From Clostridia bacterium (GTDB taxonomy: Bacteria > Bacillota > Clostridia > Oscillospirales > Acutalibacteraceae), in NCBI GenBank assembly GCA_017466365.1, contig JAFTUG010000002.1, positions 1 through 64,000 on the forward strand: a stretch of 64,000 nt of DNA, written 5' to 3'. Of the stretch, positions 34,864 through 41,453 are shown piece by piece. The translations under genes were made by a program, and so were the position numbers. Each line of letters opens with the position of its first letter. Positions within the stretch are counted from its first letter, which is position 1. The notes beneath the pieces are model-generated. The model was not told where the DNA came from, ran no database searches, and saw only the letters and a program-made list of their open reading frames with translations.

Positions 34864-36117
34864 TTATTTGGTGGGGAGACCTTCCTTGTCATACATGCAT
34901 GCAGCTTCGAGCATGATTTCAATACCTGCTTCGATAGCCTCGGGAACAAGGTTGTCTGCGTTGTCAAGTCTTGTATGATAGTAACGGGGAGGAGTGGGGT
35001 CCATAGCGGCAAAACCTGTTGCGGGGATACCCTTTTGCGTGAACGCTGCGGCATCGCAGGCACCGATATAAATTGATTCAAACTTAAGGTCATATCCGCA
35101 ATTCTTGCCTGCGTTCTGAACGAGGTGTTTTGCACCCCAATGATGCTGGAGAGTACCGCTGAGGTCTCTGTCGTAAACAGCCATAGTTTCAAGGTCGCGG
35201 AATGTATCTGCACCGATAACGCATGTTTCAACATCCTTGAGTTCCTTTTCGTGAGCCTTAACATATGCCTTTGCACCTCTGAGACCGGCTTCTTCAGAAC
35301 CTGAGCAGATAACAACAAGCTCGGTGTTTTCAAGTCTTGTATCAGTGTCTGCCATAGCCTTTGCAACCGCCATGCCTACATAGCAGCCGGTGAGGTTATC
35401 GTTTGCACCGGGAACGCTCTTAATGGGGTTCTGGAAGAAGAGGAAGCCGAGCTGGAAGGGGATGAAAATGCATCCTACAACAAAGCCGAGAACCATGAGC
35501 CAACGGGGCTCTGCTGCTTCAAGTGCACCGTTTGTGCCTGCGCAAACAATTCCGATGATTGCAATGATAAGGTCTGCAACAAGACCGACAACAGCGGGAA
35601 TAAGAACAAGCTTCATGCCTACGCCGCCGAGAAGATAGTTGAGAGTCCATTCAAACTGGCTGTCTGCATGACCAACAATAATAAAACGCTTTTTAACTTC
35701 ACCATTGGGAGCTCTTTTGGCAATAACGTTGTGGCTGGGGTGACCGATGAAAAGAGGGTCGATAAACTGCTTATACATAACAAATTCAAGAAGCAGAGGA
35801 ATAAATCCGAGAATTACAAGGATAAGCGAAATAACCGGATTTGCAAATGCATATGTAAATACGCTTGCAACTGCGCAGGCAACTGTGAAGGGAATGAATC
35901 CCATAAATGCCTGACGGTGAACCTTGAATTCTTCAATCTGAACATCGTCGCAATAGTTTTCAAGGTCTTTTGCCATAAGCTTCTGAGCCTTAAGTTCTTC
36001 GGGAGAACCCGGTTTGCGGGGACCGATTTCATTGCATATTCTTGTGATGTTCTTTACTGCATATTTACTTAGCCTTTTGATATCAAAATTGCTGCTGTAT
36101 TCGAGTGCTGTTTTCAT
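34864..36117 (-). CDS. Membrane M28-family zinc peptidase
   Basis: A 417-residue protein. The M28 co-catalytic zinc motifs are spread over the chain: VGHADSQFEW, GANDNLTGCYVGMAVAK, CSGSEEAGLRGAKAYVKAH (base Glu and zinc Glu), IGADTF and RYYHTRLDNADN (last His). It is unusual in having several transmembrane helices inside the fold: two near 72-108 (FIPFTVACAVASVFTYAF ... VISLILVILGFIPLLLEFV) and two near 175-235. The active site is therefore probably held at the membrane. It removes N-terminal residues from peptides. Single gene. Confidence 0.85.
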   Translation of the reverse strand: MKTALEYSSNFDIKRLSKYAVKNITRICNEIGPRKPGSPEELKAQKLMAKDLENYCDDVQIEEFKVHRQAFMGFIPFTVACAVASVFTYAFANPVISLILVILGFIPLLLEFVMYKQFIDPLFIGHPSHNVIAKRAPNGEVKKRFIIVGHADSQFEWTLNYLLGGVGMKLVLIPAVVGLVADLIIAIIGIVCAGTNGALEAAEPRWLMVLGFVVGCIFIPFQLGFLFFQNPIKSVPGANDNLTGCYVGMAVAKAMADTDTRLENTELVVICSGSEEAGLRGAKAYVKAHEKELKDVETCVIGADTFRDLETMAVYDRDLSGTLQHHWGAKHLVQNAGKNCGYDLKFESIYIGACDAAAFTQKGIPATGFAAMDPTPPRYYHTRLDNADNLVPEAIEAGIEIMLEAACMYDKEGLPTK

Positions 36118-36149
36118 GGTATCCCTCCATAATTTTACATTTCTTTAAT

Positions 36150-36178
36150 ATGATATCATGCTAAAATAAAAAAATCAA
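36150..36178 (-). promoter_or_regulatory. Promoter of M28 peptidase gene
   Basis: On the minus strand TTGATT and TATCAT are 17 bases apart, about 33 bases before the start; GGAGGGAT is the ribosome site. Confidence 0.6.
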
Positions 36179-36264
36179 TATCACCGACGCATAAAATCCG
36201 AAAAAATTTTCAATTGTTACATTTGTAACGGTGATTCACGAATCGTTCGCAGAATTCCGGGTAG

Positions 36265-36283
36265 GGGCGGATATTATCCGCCC
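36265..36283. repeat. GC-rich palindrome, REP-like
   Basis: GTAG-GGGCGGATA-t-TATCCGCCC-GAT: two 9-base arms around one base in an AT-rich gap. Short GTAGGGGCGxx...CGCCC palindromes are common dispersed repeats in gut Firmicutes. Only one copy is seen here. GTTACatttGTAAC lies nearby at 36215. The rest of 36118-36344 is the peptidase promoter and the terminator below. Confidence 0.5.
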
Positions 36284-36295
36284 GATAAAAAGTGC

Positions 36296-36321
36296 AAAAA
36301 AGAACGCCGTTTCCGACGTTC
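36296..36321 (-). terminator. Terminator of propeller-like gene
   Basis: On the minus strand GAACGTCG pairs with CGGCGTTC (loop GAAA) followed by T6, 24 bases after the stop of the 36345-37016 gene. Confidence 0.85.
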
Positions 36322-36344
36322 CATGTTGTTTGATATTACAATGA

Positions 36345-37016
36345 TTATAAACTGTAAACACCCGAGCGCAATACGGCATATTCAATATCCTTAACCCTGA
36401 AATATTTGGAGACGGGTTCGTTGAAAATGCAATAATCCGCAACGTTATAATTGCTGAAATCGATTGTTCTTATTTTATAAGAATTGGCGTTGCAGATAAA
36501 AAGCTTGTTATCATAAACCGAAACGTCAACGGGGTGACAGAAAGCCTTTTCTTTTGGGCTTCCTATGCGGAATTCTATTCTGTCATGCTTTACGGAATAA
36601 TTGATTATTGCATTTGAATCGGGAACGGCAAACCATAAATCCATGCCGTTGGCAGAAGGTGAGCATGCCGGATTACCGAGATATTCTACCTTGCTTTCCT
36701 CAATCATCTCGCCGTTGCTGCCGATAATCTTAAGTGTTCCGTCGGAATAAGCCGCCGCAATCGTGTTACCGGTCAGGCTCACTATGCTGCAGGTAACAAA
36801 ATCCCCGAGAGTGCGTGCGATAACGGTGCCGTTTTCACCGAATTTTGCGTTTATGTATGTCAGCACGGGGATTTTTTCAAAAATATCTATTTCCTGATTA
36901 TATATATAGAAAGCAACGGCTTCCTCACCCTGCGGCGTTGTTTCCCTGCATGCATAAACAAAGCCTCTTTCAACGGGCATTATATCAAGCAAATCAGCAT
37001 TAAAAAGCTTTTGCAC
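36345..37016 (-). CDS. Beta-propeller-like protein, unknown
   Basis: A 223-residue cytoplasmic protein. GTG 37016 is the start, with GGAGGG seven bases upstream. The chain is nearly all short beta strands with repeat-like segments (GFVYACRE, NTIAAAYSDGTLKIIG, GMDLWFAVPDSNAIINY, NKLFICNANSYKIRTIDF), as in WD/NHL-type propellers. It is too short for a full seven-blade ring. No catalytic motif is seen and I do not recognise the family. It starts about 35 bases from the 6S-like RNA, which runs the other way. Confidence 0.55.
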   Translation of the reverse strand: MQKLFNADLLDIMPVERGFVYACRETTPQGEEAVAFYIYNQEIDIFEKIPVLTYINAKFGENGTVIARTLGDFVTCSIVSLTGNTIAAAYSDGTLKIIGSNGEMIEESKVEYLGNPACSPSANGMDLWFAVPDSNAIINYSVKHDRIEFRIGSPKEKAFCHPVDVSVYDNKLFICNANSYKIRTIDFSNYNVADYCIFNEPVSKYFRVKDIEYAVLRSGVYSL

Positions 37017-37050
37017 CTTTGGTCCCTCCGGGAAATTTTTTGCATAAATA

Positions 37051-37245
37051 ACCCCGCCAAGCCGAATGCAGCCGATTGTAACCTGCTCTTATAGCAGGTG
37101 GGTGCCGCCCGATGCTTTCACGCTCCCTTCGTCCGCTTGAAACAAGCGGGAGGTCTGCAATCCGCCACCGGAGCAAGGCTCCCTATTATTGTGTGTTGGG
37201 TTACATATTGACTGCAAGTTACCGCACAAGGCAGGGTGTTTTTAT
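37051..37245 (+). ncRNA. Candidate 6S RNA
   Basis: The plus-strand transcript folds into one long rod. ACCCCGCC (37051) pairs with GGCAGGGT (37230-37237). GCAG..C.GAT-TGTAACC (37068-37083) pairs with GGTTACA-TATTGACTGC (37199-37215). A large bubble follows with side hairpins TGCT/AGCA and GGAGC/GCTCC, then an apical arm GGTGG/CCACC, GATGC/GCAATC and CCGCTTG-aaa-CAAGCGG. T5 then ATTTTAG follows at 37239. Size (about 190 nt), closing stem, central bubble and apical arm are the 6S plan. A weak promoter (TTGGTC-17-CATAAA) sits upstream. The family call is inference; the structure is seen. Confidence 0.5.
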
Positions 37246-37265
37246 TTTAGCTTTATCAAAGAGGA

Positions 37266-37565
37266 TTATTCTTCTTCAAAGTCAAACATTTCGGAAAGTC
37301 TTTCTTCAAATGCCTGACCTACTTCGTTGAATTCTTCATCGTTTTCGATGGGGCAGAGATAAGTTTCTCCGTTTTCTTCTTCAACCTTAAGAATGATAAG
37401 CTCGTTATCATCTTCGGTAATTTTATCGGGAGTTTCGGGCAGGGGAAGAAGTGCAACATATCTGCCCTTGTCTGTTTCTATTCTGTCGAGCTCTTCAAAG
37501 ATATGCTCTTTTCCGTCCTCGTCAACAATGCTGACTATATCGGGGGTATATTCTTCGTTATTCAT
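37266..37565 (-). CDS. DUF1292 family protein
   Basis: A 99-residue very acidic protein typical of DUF1292 (YrzB-like): TPDIVSIVDEDGKEHIFEEL, then RYVALLPLP, ELIILKVEEENGETYLCPIE and a C-terminal acidic helix ending FEERLSEMF. Function is not known; Firmicutes often have it near yrrL/ruvX and mtaB-type genes, which are not here. AAAGGAC precedes the ATG at 37565. Confidence 0.88.
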   Translation of the reverse strand: MNNEEYTPDIVSIVDEDGKEHIFEELDRIETDKGRYVALLPLPETPDKITEDDNELIILKVEEENGETYLCPIENDEEFNEVGQAFEERLSEMFDFEEE

Positions 37566-37598
37566 CAGATTAAAGTCCTTTCTGTTTCCGTTGTTTAT

Positions 37599-37627
37599 AT
37601 TTTAACTCCAATCGTGTTTTTAGTCAA
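37599..37627 (-). promoter_or_regulatory. Promoter of DUF1292 gene
   Basis: On the minus strand TTGACT and TAAAAT are 17 bases apart, about 34 bases before the start. Confidence 0.7.
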
Positions 37628-37686
37628 TAGGAAATAACGATAAGTGAAAAATATCTAAAAGTTATCAACTTTTTGACGAAAAACTA

Positions 37687-37715
37687 TTGACAAATACCAA
37701 TAAATTTGCTATATT
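37687..37715 (+). promoter_or_regulatory. Strong promoter of non-coding RNA
   Basis: TTGACA, 17-base spacer, TATATT. It is one of the best promoters in the window, yet no gene follows for 470 bases, so it points to an RNA gene starting near 37722. Confidence 0.82.
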
Positions 37716-37721
37716 ATAAGC

Positions 37722-38128
37722 GAGGAAAGGAACAAGAGAAAAACAAAAAAGACTAAATCCTCTGAAATAATTTAAGAAAACAAAGCCGCAAAGGAATAAG
37801 GTGTTTGTAAAAAGTCTTTATCTCTTGAAACTCCTCTTGACCATAGATTGCAGGTCACAGGTCAATAATTTGTCAAAGTGAATAAGAGAAAGGCGGCGAT
37901 ACCCGATGTACCTTGCAGAACATCAGCTCGCAGCCGCATGTTACGACAGATAATTACAGCAGTTTTTGAAAGTGAACTCAGATAAATAATAAAATGATTT
38001 GTCTGCAAAGAGCTTGTCAAACTGCAATTAAAGCAAATTATGCTTAAAGGTGTCGGCAAGCGGCTGTGAGCAGAACAAAAAATTGAATATGAATATAATT
38101 TGACCGTACCAAGAGGTGCGGTCTTTTT
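37722..38128 (+). ncRNA. Unassigned structured RNA, about 407 nt
   Basis: Bounded by the promoter at 37687 and a terminator GACCGTACC-aaga-GGTGCGGTC-TTTTT (38102-38128). Internal pairings seen: AAAGACT (37748) with AGTCTTT (37813); TCTCTT (37821) with AAGAGA (37884), enclosing TTGACC (37837) with GGTCAA (37860); and GCGGC (37893) with GCCGC (37933), enclosing GATGT/ACATC. No long frame exists; the only candidate is a 15-codon ORF at 37906-37953. RNase P, tmRNA and SRP signature sequences are not found. Family unknown. Confidence 0.6.
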
Positions 38129-38131
38129 GTG

Positions 38132-38159
38132 TTGACAAACAGATAAAACACTTTATAAT
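38132..38159 (+). promoter_or_regulatory. Promoter of CE15-like esterase gene
   Basis: TTGACA and TATAAT, both perfect, 16 bases apart, starting four bases after the T-run of the preceding RNA's terminator. Confidence 0.88.
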
Positions 38160-38191
38160 ATAAATAAAAAAGACCTTGTGAAGGTGATTGT

Positions 38192-39277
38192 ATGATAAAA
38201 GAAAAGCTTGAAAAACTCAATGTTCCGTCTGCACTCGAATTCATGGGTAAAAGAGCGGAAACTGTTGACGAGTGGGAAAATGACATACGCCCCGAAATTG
38301 AAAAATTTATTCTGGAAAGCGAATACGGTTATATTCCCGATGCGCCCGAAAGTGTTGAATATAAAATAAAAAATATTGATGAACGTTTTTGCGCGGGGAA
38401 AGCAACTTTTATTGAACTTGATATAACAAGCACGGTTTATGGAGAGAAATTTACGTTTCCCGTTAATTATGTGTATCCGTCAAACGGCAATAAATTCAAG
38501 ACATTTCTGCATATAAATTTCAGACCCTTCGTGCCTGATAAATATATGCCGACAGAAGAAATAATCGATAACGGATTTGCTTGTGCATCGTTTTGTTATC
38601 AGGATGTCACAAGCGATGACGGCGATTTCACAAACGGTCTTGCGGGTTTGGTGTATAAAAACTCCGAACGCACTGAAACATCACCCGGAAAGATTGCTAT
38701 GTGGGCATGGGCTGCAATGAGAGTTATGGATTATCTTCAGACTCGAGAAGAGGTTGATAAGGATAATATATGCGTTTGCGGGCATTCAAGGCTCGGAAAA
38801 ACTGCGCTTCTGACCGGTGCGATTGATAAACGTTTTGCTGCCGTTCATTCAAATTGTGCAGGCTGCAGCGGTGATGCGCTGAACAGAGGAAAGCTTCCGA
38901 AAAGCGAGCATATAGGCGATATTCTTGACAGATTTGAGTTTTGGTTCTGCAAAAACTATGAAAATTTCAGAAATAAGGATGATGAAACACCCTTTGAACA
39001 GCATTTTCTGCATGCTTTGATTGCGCCCCGAAGAGTGCATGTTGCTTCTGCCGAAAATGATATCTGGGCAGGTCCCGAAACCCAGATTTTATGCTGTGCG
39101 GCGGCATCGGATGTCTATGAGCTTTACGGTAAAAAGGGTTTTGTTTGCGGTGAGGAGAATTTCCTCAAAACAGGTAAATATCTTAATGACGGAAGCATAG
39201 GCTTTTGCTATCGCAGCGGTAATCATTATTTCAGCCGTGACGACTGGCACGGACTGTTTGATTTTATGAACAAATAA
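38192..39277 (+). CDS. CE15/acetylxylan-esterase-like hydrolase
   Basis: A 361-residue cytoplasmic alpha/beta hydrolase. The elbow ICVCGHSRLGKTALLTGAID (Ser199) followed by RFAAVHSNCAGCSG is the GxSRxGK pattern of glucuronoyl esterases (CE15) and related acetyl esterases. The C-terminal block SGNHYFSRDDWHGLFDFM gives the His. HVASAENDIWAGP holds the likely acid or substrate-binding residues. No signal peptide is present, so it would act on imported oligosaccharides. Single gene with its own consensus promoter and terminator. Confidence 0.78.
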   Translation: MIKEKLEKLNVPSALEFMGKRAETVDEWENDIRPEIEKFILESEYGYIPDAPESVEYKIKNIDERFCAGKATFIELDITSTVYGEKFTFPVNYVYPSNGNKFKTFLHINFRPFVPDKYMPTEEIIDNGFACASFCYQDVTSDDGDFTNGLAGLVYKNSERTETSPGKIAMWAWAAMRVMDYLQTREEVDKDNICVCGHSRLGKTALLTGAIDKRFAAVHSNCAGCSGDALNRGKLPKSEHIGDILDRFEFWFCKNYENFRNKDDETPFEQHFLHALIAPRRVHVASAENDIWAGPETQILCCAAASDVYELYGKKGFVCGEENFLKTGKYLNDGSIGFCYRSGNHYFSRDDWHGLFDFMNK

Positions 39278-39282
39278 CATAT

Positions 39283-39326
39283 ACGGAGGGCATCGGCTTT
39301 TTGCGGATATCCTCCGTTTATTATTT
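39283..39326 (+). terminator. Terminator of CE15-like gene
   Basis: ACGGAGG (39283-39289) pairs with CCTCCGT (39311-39317) around a 21-base loop that can pair internally, followed by TTATTATTT. Confidence 0.65.
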
Positions 39327-39337
39327 ATAATAAATAC

Positions 39338-39366
39338 TTGCATTATTTTTTTACAACTGTTATAAT
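39338..39366 (+). promoter_or_regulatory. Promoter of recJ-rel operon
   Basis: TTGCAT and a perfect TATAAT are 17 bases apart, 38 bases before the recJ start. No other clear promoter is seen within the close-packed genes up to 46294. Confidence 0.75.
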
Positions 39367-39404
39367 TGTAAAATATTGAGATAATTATAAAGGATGATTA
39401 TATT

Positions 39405-41441
39405 TTGAAACGTAAGAAGTGGATAGTTTCAAAGAGCAGCAAGGATACTGCGGCGCAGGTTGCTCAAGAATTGAGCGTTGATCCCTTTGCAGCTTTGCTT
39501 GTTACTTCCAGAGGCTTTGACAATATAGATGAGATAAGTGACTTCATGGATTACGATGCCCCCCTTTCTCTTTCTCCGTTATCTATTGCGGATATGAGCA
39601 AGGCTGCCGAGAGAATAAACAGGGCGATTGATAATTTTGAGCTGATATGTGTTTTCGGTGATTATGATGCCGACGGCGTTACCGCAACAGCTTTGCTTTA
39701 CTCTTATCTTGAAACAAGAGGTGCAAACGCAATCCGATATATTCCCGACAGACTTACCGAAGGCTACGGACTGAATATCGGTGCGATAGAAGAGCTTGCT
39801 GACAGAGGGGTTAAGCTTATTGTTACCGTAGATAACGGCGTTTCCGCAATTGATGAGGCAATCAGAGCAAAAGAACTCGGTGTTGACCTCGTAGTTACGG
39901 ATCACCATAAGGTTGGCGATGTTCTTCCAGATGCCTATGCGGTTGTTGACCCTCACAGACCTGACTGCCCCAGCACATTCAAAGAAATGTCGGGTGTAGG
40001 TGTTGCCTTCAAGCTTGTATGTGCTCTTGAAGGGGATGACGGCGATATTCTCATTGAGGAATACGGCGATCTGGTTGCTTTGGGAACAATAGGAGATGTG
40101 GTAACTCTCACGGGCGAAAACCGAGTTATGGTACGCAGAGGATTGCGCCTTCTCAATGACTGCCCCAGACCCGGTATTAATGCTCTTATGGAGTCTGCAA
40201 GCATTTCCGATAAGCTTTTCACGGCTTCCACCGCAGCTTTTACCGTTTGCCCGAGAATCAATGCGGCGGGCAGAATGGGTTCTGCAAACAAGGCACTTGA
40301 GCTTCTTTTGTGCGATGATGATAAAACAGCAGAGCTTATCGCTTATGAAATTCAGAAGATGAATGCTTTAAGACAAAGCACCGAAACCGAGGTTTATCAT
40401 GCCGCTGAAAAAATGATAAATGAATCGGACATAATAAATGACAAAATAATCGTTGTTGACGGCGAAGGCTGGCATCAGGGCGTTATAGGCATTGTTGCGG
40501 CAAGAATAACGGAAAGATACGGCAGACCGGGTATTGTAATATCCCGTGACGGTGAAAGTGCCAAGGGTTCATGCCGCAGCATAGACGGTTTTTCAATTTA
40601 CGATGCAATTGAATATGCGTCGGACTATCTTGACCATTTCGGCGGTCACACTCTCGCTGCAGGCATCGGACTTAAATCCTCCGATATTGATGCATTCCGC
40701 AAAAAGATAAACGAATTTGCAGAGGATAAAGAAATGCCGTTTGCGGTTCAGAAAATCGACTGCAAGCTGCTTCCGAGCTCGTTGAGCCTTGAAATGCTTG
40801 ATTCAATGAGCCTTCTCGAACCTTTCGGCGCCGGAAATCCGCAGCCGTGCTTCGGTCTTTTCGGTGTCCGCATTGATGATATTGCAAGCGTTTCCGACGG
40901 TAAGCATGTAAGAATGATGGTTTCCAAAAACGGTGCAAGAACGGGTGTTGTTTATTTCGGAATGCCCGAAAAGCTTTTCCCGTTTGAAAGAGGAGATGTT
41001 GTTGACCTTGCCGTTAATCTCGATAAGAACACTTATAACGGAGATACCAGAGTTTCGGTTATAGTGAGAGGCATAAGACATTCCGAAACCGATGAAGAAA
41101 AGGTTCTTTCCTCAATAAGGCTTTTCGATAAATTTTCGAGAAAGGAAAAGCTTACTCCCGAGGAAGCCGAAAAACTTCTTCCGGACAGGCAGCTTCAGGT
41201 TGAGGTATATAAAAGCATAAAGCAGAAGCCGCTTAAGGATAAATACTGCGAAGCGATTTGCTCGCGTTTGGGCGATGATGGCGGCAATCTTGCAAAGATA
41301 TCGGCGATTATTGAGATTATGCTTGAAATGGGCATACTCGCTGCCGATGTTTACGGGGCAATTTATGTGCCAGATAATCCGCCGAAAGTTAATCTTGAAG
41401 ATTCCGCAATAATGAAGAGAATAAGAAGCTTCATAAATTGA
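39405..41441 (+). CDS. recJ: Single-strand DNA exonuclease RecJ
   Basis: A 678-residue RecJ starting at TTG 39405 after AAAGGATG. DHH-phosphoesterase motifs are VFGDYDADGVTATALLYSYL, IVTVDNGVSAIDEA, LVVTDHHKVG and AVVDPHR, which bind two Mn2+. The DHHA1 domain (about 350-450) has GVIGIVAARITERYGRPG and the GGH motif LDHFGGHTLAAGIG. An OB-fold with GAGNPQPCFG follows, then a C-terminal extension common in Firmicutes. It degrades 5' ends of single strands in recombination and repair. First gene of the recJ-rel-dtd-MBL-hemZ block; 12 bases before rel. Confidence 0.95.
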   Translation: MKRKKWIVSKSSKDTAAQVAQELSVDPFAALLVTSRGFDNIDEISDFMDYDAPLSLSPLSIADMSKAAERINRAIDNFELICVFGDYDADGVTATALLYSYLETRGANAIRYIPDRLTEGYGLNIGAIEELADRGVKLIVTVDNGVSAIDEAIRAKELGVDLVVTDHHKVGDVLPDAYAVVDPHRPDCPSTFKEMSGVGVAFKLVCALEGDDGDILIEEYGDLVALGTIGDVVTLTGENRVMVRRGLRLLNDCPRPGINALMESASISDKLFTASTAAFTVCPRINAAGRMGSANKALELLLCDDDKTAELIAYEIQKMNALRQSTETEVYHAAEKMINESDIINDKIIVVDGEGWHQGVIGIVAARITERYGRPGIVISRDGESAKGSCRSIDGFSIYDAIEYASDYLDHFGGHTLAAGIGLKSSDIDAFRKKINEFAEDKEMPFAVQKIDCKLLPSSLSLEMLDSMSLLEPFGAGNPQPCFGLFGVRIDDIASVSDGKHVRMMVSKNGARTGVVYFGMPEKLFPFERGDVVDLAVNLDKNTYNGDTRVSVIVRGIRHSETDEEKVLSSIRLFDKFSRKEKLTPEEAEKLLPDRQLQVEVYKSIKQKPLKDKYCEAICSRLGDDGGNLAKISAIIEIMLEMGILAADVYGAIYVPDNPPKVNLEDSAIMKRIRSFIN

Positions 41442-41453
41442 TGAGGGATATTT

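Noticed and set aside
37906..37953. 15-codon ORF as the real product of the 37722 transcript
   Set aside because: AAAGG spacing is long, the ORF lies within paired arms, and it would leave over 300 nt unexplained; kept only as a possibility.
37722..38128. RNase P RNA, tmRNA or T-box leader
   Set aside because: The conserved GAGGAAAGTCC, ACAGAAA, tag-peptide frame and TGGNACCGCG sequences were looked for and not found, and the following gene has its own promoter.
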